DNA of 34,869 bases from assembly GCA_015065165.1 (NCBI GenBank), contig SVQU01000020.1, positions 1-34,869 on the forward strand, given 5' to 3'. The notes beneath the pieces are model-generated. The model ran no database searches and was not told where the DNA came from. It saw only the letters and a program-made list of their open reading frames with translations. Shown piece after piece: positions 32,145-34,869 of this stretch (positions are counted from its first letter, which is position 1; every line of letters starts with the position of its first letter). This DNA comes from Oscillospiraceae bacterium (lineage in GTDB: Bacteria; Bacillota; Clostridia; Oscillospirales; CAG-382). A program made the position numbers and the translations under genes.

Positions 32145-34778
32145 ATGTCTAATAAGTACGTTTATCTCTTTTCTGAAGGCAATGGCAAGATGAGAGAACT
32201 TCTCGGCGGCAAGGGTGCTAACTTGGCCGAGATGACCAACCTCGGTCTCCCTGTTCCTCAGGGTTTTACTATAACCACAGAAGCTTGTACTCAGTATTAC
32301 GATGACGGCGAAGTTATCAATGCTGAAATTTCCGCACAAGTTGTTGAATATATTGCCAAGATGGAAGCTATCACCGGCAAGAAGTTCGGTGATAAAGAAA
32401 ATCCCCTTTTGGTTTCTGTTCGTTCCGGTGCAAGAGCATCTATGCCCGGTATGATGGATACCATTCTTAACCTCGGTCTTAACGAGGAGGTTGTAGAAGT
32501 TCTCGCAGCAAAATCCGGCAACCCCCGTTGGGCTTGGGACTGCTACAGAAGATTCATTCAGATGTTCTCCGACGTTGTTATGGAAGTCGGTAAGAAATAT
32601 TTTGAAGAATTAATCGACAAAATGAAAGAGCAGAAGGGCGTTACTCAGGACGTTGACCTTACTGCAGAAGATCTTAAAGAGCTTGCTAATCAGTTCAAGG
32701 CTGAATACAAGGCCAAAATCGGCGAGGACTTCCCCACCGACCCCAAGGTACAGTTAATGGCGGCTATCAAGGCTGTTTTCCGTTCTTGGAACAACGAAAG
32801 AGCAAACGTTTACCGCCGTCAGAACGATATTCCCTATTCTTGGGGTACTGCAGTTAACGTTCAGGAAATGGTATTCGGTAATATGGGTAACACTTCCGGT
32901 ACCGGCGTTGCGTTCACCCGCGACCCTGCCACCGGCGAAAAGAAGCTTATGGGCGAATTCCTTATGAACGCACAGGGCGAAGACGTTGTTGCAGGTGTTC
33001 GTACACCTCAGAAGATCGACCAGCTTAAGGAAATTATGCCCGAGGTTTATGACAGCTTTATTGCAATTTGCAACAAGCTTGAAGACCACTATAGAGATAT
33101 GCAGGATATGGAGTTTACTATCGAAGATAAGAAGCTCTTTATGCTCCAGACCAGAAACGGTAAGAGAACCGCAAAGGCTGCTCTTAAGATTGCTTGCGAC
33201 CTCGTTGCCGAAAATATGATTTCCAAAAAACAAGCTGTTGCGATGATCGATCCTCGTAACCTTGATACACTTCTCCACCCTCAGTTCGATGCAAAGGCAC
33301 TTAAAGAAGCAACACCCGTTGGTAAAGCACTTGGCGCTTCTCCCGGAGCTGCTTGCGGTAAAGTTGTTTTCACTGCAGACGATGCAAAGGCTTGGGCTGA
33401 CAACGGCGAAAAGGTTATTCTTGTTCGTCTTGAAACCTCTCCCGAAGATATTGAGGGTATGATGGCAGCTCAGGGTATCTTGACCGTTCGCGGCGGTATG
33501 ACCTCCCACGCAGCCGTTGTTGCAAGAGGTATGGGTACCTGTTGTGTTTCCGGTTGCGGCGACATCAAAATGGACGAAGAAAACAAGAAATTTACCCTTG
33601 CAGGTAAAGTATATTCCGAAGGCGATTTCATCTCCCTTGACGGCTCTACCGGTTATATTTACGATGGTGTTATCCCCACTGTTGATGCAGCTATCGCTGG
33701 CGAATTCAAGCAGATTATGGAGTGGGCAGATGAATTCCGCACTATGAAGGTTCGCACCAATGCAGACACCCCCGCAGATGCTAAAAAAGCACGCGAATTG
33801 GGCGCAGAAGGTATCGGACTTTGCCGTACCGAGCATATGTTCTTTGAATCCGACCGTATTGCCGCTTTCAGAGAAATGATTTGCTCCGACACCGTTGAAG
33901 CAAGAGAAGCTGCTTTGGAAAAGATTCTTCCTATTCAGCAAGCTGACTTCGAAGCGCTTTATACCGCCCTCGAAGGACTTCCCGTTACCATCCGTTTCCT
34001 TGATCCCCCCTTGCACGAATTTGTTCCCACCGAAGAAGAAGATATTAAGAAGCTTGCAGAAGCACAGGGCAAGAGCGTTAAGGAAATTAAAGATATTATC
34101 GTTTCCTTGCACGAATTCAACCCCATGATGGGCCATAGAGGCTGCCGTCTCTCGGTTACCTATCCCGAAATTGCAAAGATGCAGACAAGAGCAGTTATCC
34201 GCGCGGCAATTAACGTTCAGAAGGCACATCCCGATTGGACTGTTAAGCCTGAAATTATGATTCCTCTTGTTGGCGACGTTAACGAATTCAAGTTTGTTAA
34301 GAGCATCGTTGTAGAAACCGCAAATGCAGAAATTGCTGCGGCAGGTTCTGATATTAAGTTTGAAGTTGGTACTATGATAGAAATCCCCAGAGCGTGTCTT
34401 ACTGCTGACATTATCGCTCCCGAGGCTGATTTCTTCTGCTTTGGTACTAACGACCTTACCCAGATGACTTACGGCTTCTCCCGTGATGATGCAGGTAAGT
34501 TCCTTGATTGTTACTACAAAACCAAGATTTTCGAAAACGATCCCTTCGTTAAGCTTGACGTAAGCGGCGTTGGTAGACTTATGGAAACCACGATCGCTCT
34601 CGGTAAACCCGCTAACAACAACCTCCACGTAGGTATTTGCGGCGAACACGGCGGCGACCCTGTTTCTATCGAGTTCTGCAACAAGCTTGGTCTTGATTAC
34701 GTTTCTTGCTCTCCCTTTAGAGTTCCTGTTGCGCGTCTTGCTGCTGCACAGGCTGCTATCAAATATGGGGAGGACTAA
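32145..34778 (+). CDS. ppdK: pyruvate, phosphate dikinase
   Basis: PpdK interconverts pyruvate, ATP and phosphate with phosphoenolpyruvate, AMP and pyrophosphate, and serves glycolysis or gluconeogenesis in anaerobes. The 877-residue length is normal. An N-terminal ATP-grasp domain (GGKGANLAEMTNLGLPVPQGFT at about 22-43) is followed by the central swivelling domain with GGMTSHAAVVARG, where His455 is the phosphorylated residue and Thr453 the usual regulatory site. The C-terminal pyruvate-binding barrel has GLCRTEHMF, FGTNDLTQM and GICGEHGGDP with Cys832. GGAGG lies 6 nt before the ATG. Codon choice is visibly more biased toward C- and T-ending codons than in neighbours, as expected of a highly expressed gene. 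Confidence 0.98.
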   Translation: MSNKYVYLFSEGNGKMRELLGGKGANLAEMTNLGLPVPQGFTITTEACTQYYDDGEVINAEISAQVVEYIAKMEAITGKKFGDKENPLLVSVRSGARASMPGMMDTILNLGLNEEVVEVLAAKSGNPRWAWDCYRRFIQMFSDVVMEVGKKYFEELIDKMKEQKGVTQDVDLTAEDLKELANQFKAEYKAKIGEDFPTDPKVQLMAAIKAVFRSWNNERANVYRRQNDIPYSWGTAVNVQEMVFGNMGNTSGTGVAFTRDPATGEKKLMGEFLMNAQGEDVVAGVRTPQKIDQLKEIMPEVYDSFIAICNKLEDHYRDMQDMEFTIEDKKLFMLQTRNGKRTAKAALKIACDLVAENMISKKQAVAMIDPRNLDTLLHPQFDAKALKEATPVGKALGASPGAACGKVVFTADDAKAWADNGEKVILVRLETSPEDIEGMMAAQGILTVRGGMTSHAAVVARGMGTCCVSGCGDIKMDEENKKFTLAGKVYSEGDFISLDGSTGYIYDGVIPTVDAAIAGEFKQIMEWADEFRTMKVRTNADTPADAKKARELGAEGIGLCRTEHMFFESDRIAAFREMICSDTVEAREAALEKILPIQQADFEALYTALEGLPVTIRFLDPPLHEFVPTEEEDIKKLAEAQGKSVKEIKDIIVSLHEFNPMMGHRGCRLSVTYPEIAKMQTRAVIRAAINVQKAHPDWTVKPEIMIPLVGDVNEFKFVKSIVVETANAEIAAAGSDIKFEVGTMIEIPRACLTADIIAPEADFFCFGTNDLTQMTYGFSRDDAGKFLDCYYKTKIFENDPFVKLDVSGVGRLMETTIALGKPANNNLHVGICGEHGGDPVSIEFCNKLGLDYVSCSPFRVPVARLAAAQAAIKYGED

Positions 34779-34869
34779 TCTGTACTTCAGTTTTAAGGTT
34801 AATTTCGACCAAGCAGAAGCATACAGAAAATCAACAGACCAATATCTTCGTGCAAAACAGTGGGAAGAC
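34765..34869 (+). CDS. possible partial gene running off the window
   Basis: A frame is open from an ATG at 34765, inside the last codons of ppdK, to the window end (35 codons). Its GGGAGG at 34768-34773 lies 6 nt before an in-frame CTG at 34780, which could be a rare start, while the ATG itself lacks an upstream site. The translation continues NLYFSFKVNFDQAEAY and is unrecognised. It may be a real short-overlap gene or chance. No terminator hairpin was seen after ppdK, so transcription may continue. Confidence 0.3.
   Translation, partial: MGRTNLYFSFKVNFDQAEAYRKSTDQYLRAKQWED

Noticed and set aside
32754..34649. A 631-codon open frame on the minus strand opposite ppdK
   Set aside because: It mirrors the strongly biased codons of ppdK and yields a Cys/Asn/Phe-rich sequence without any motif.

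Overview
The window is a low-GC chromosomal segment from an endospore-forming Firmicute, most likely an uncultured gut-type clostridium (class Clostridia). The evidence is a complete spoVAC-spoVAD-spoVAE operon, Gram-positive lipoproteins, a pth-mfd-parvulin block as in other Firmicutes, pyruvate phosphate dikinase, and consensus sigma-A promoters with strong GGAGG-type ribosome binding sites. I saw no tRNA, rRNA, CRISPR array, insertion sequence, integrase or phage gene.

Layout. (1) 1-5830, minus strand: a small two-TM membrane protein, a 1042-aa lipoprotein with three discoidin-like domains and a DUF4855 domain, an acyl carrier protein, and an acyl-activating AMP-binding enzyme. The last two form a tight operon behind a TTGACA/TATAAT promoter. 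(2) 5958-7752, plus strand: spoVAC, spoVAD and spoVAE for dipicolinic acid uptake into the forespore. They end at a bidirectional terminator shared with the next block. (3) 7811-20509, minus strand: a seven-gene operon of about 12.7 kb. In transcription order it encodes a giant substrate-binding protein with carbohydrate-binding-like N-terminal domains, a CUT1 permease pair, a secreted NHL/TPR/Yip1 membrane protein, a secreted DUF5696 protein with a barrel-like region, and a second permease pair with enlarged extracellular loops. No ATPase is encoded. (4) 20510-21037: an AT-rich non-coding stretch with the operon promoter and short repeats. (5) 21038-22051, minus: a membrane-anchored VanY-like protein whose zinc-binding and catalytic residues are all replaced. 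(6) 22260-26176, plus: a YifB/ComM AAA ATPase, a dense array of TTTTCCAC-type inverted repeats, and two membrane proteins of unknown role, the second with a long acidic tail. (7) 26264-31964, minus: a parvulin-type lipoprotein, mfd, and a pth whose key catalytic residues are altered. (8) 32145-34778, plus: ppdK, then a possible open frame leaving the window.

How the parts fit. Regions 2, 7 and 8 are housekeeping and sporulation genes. Region 3 is the accessory centrepiece: it reads as one surface machine for binding, possibly processing, and importing a complex glycan, powered by a shared ATPase encoded elsewhere. The less expected observations are the degenerate Pth in the canonical pth-mfd position, the VanY pseudoenzyme, the double-permease cluster, and the repeat array upstream of the gene at 23991. 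Functions are inferred from recognised motifs by eye; no database search was run.
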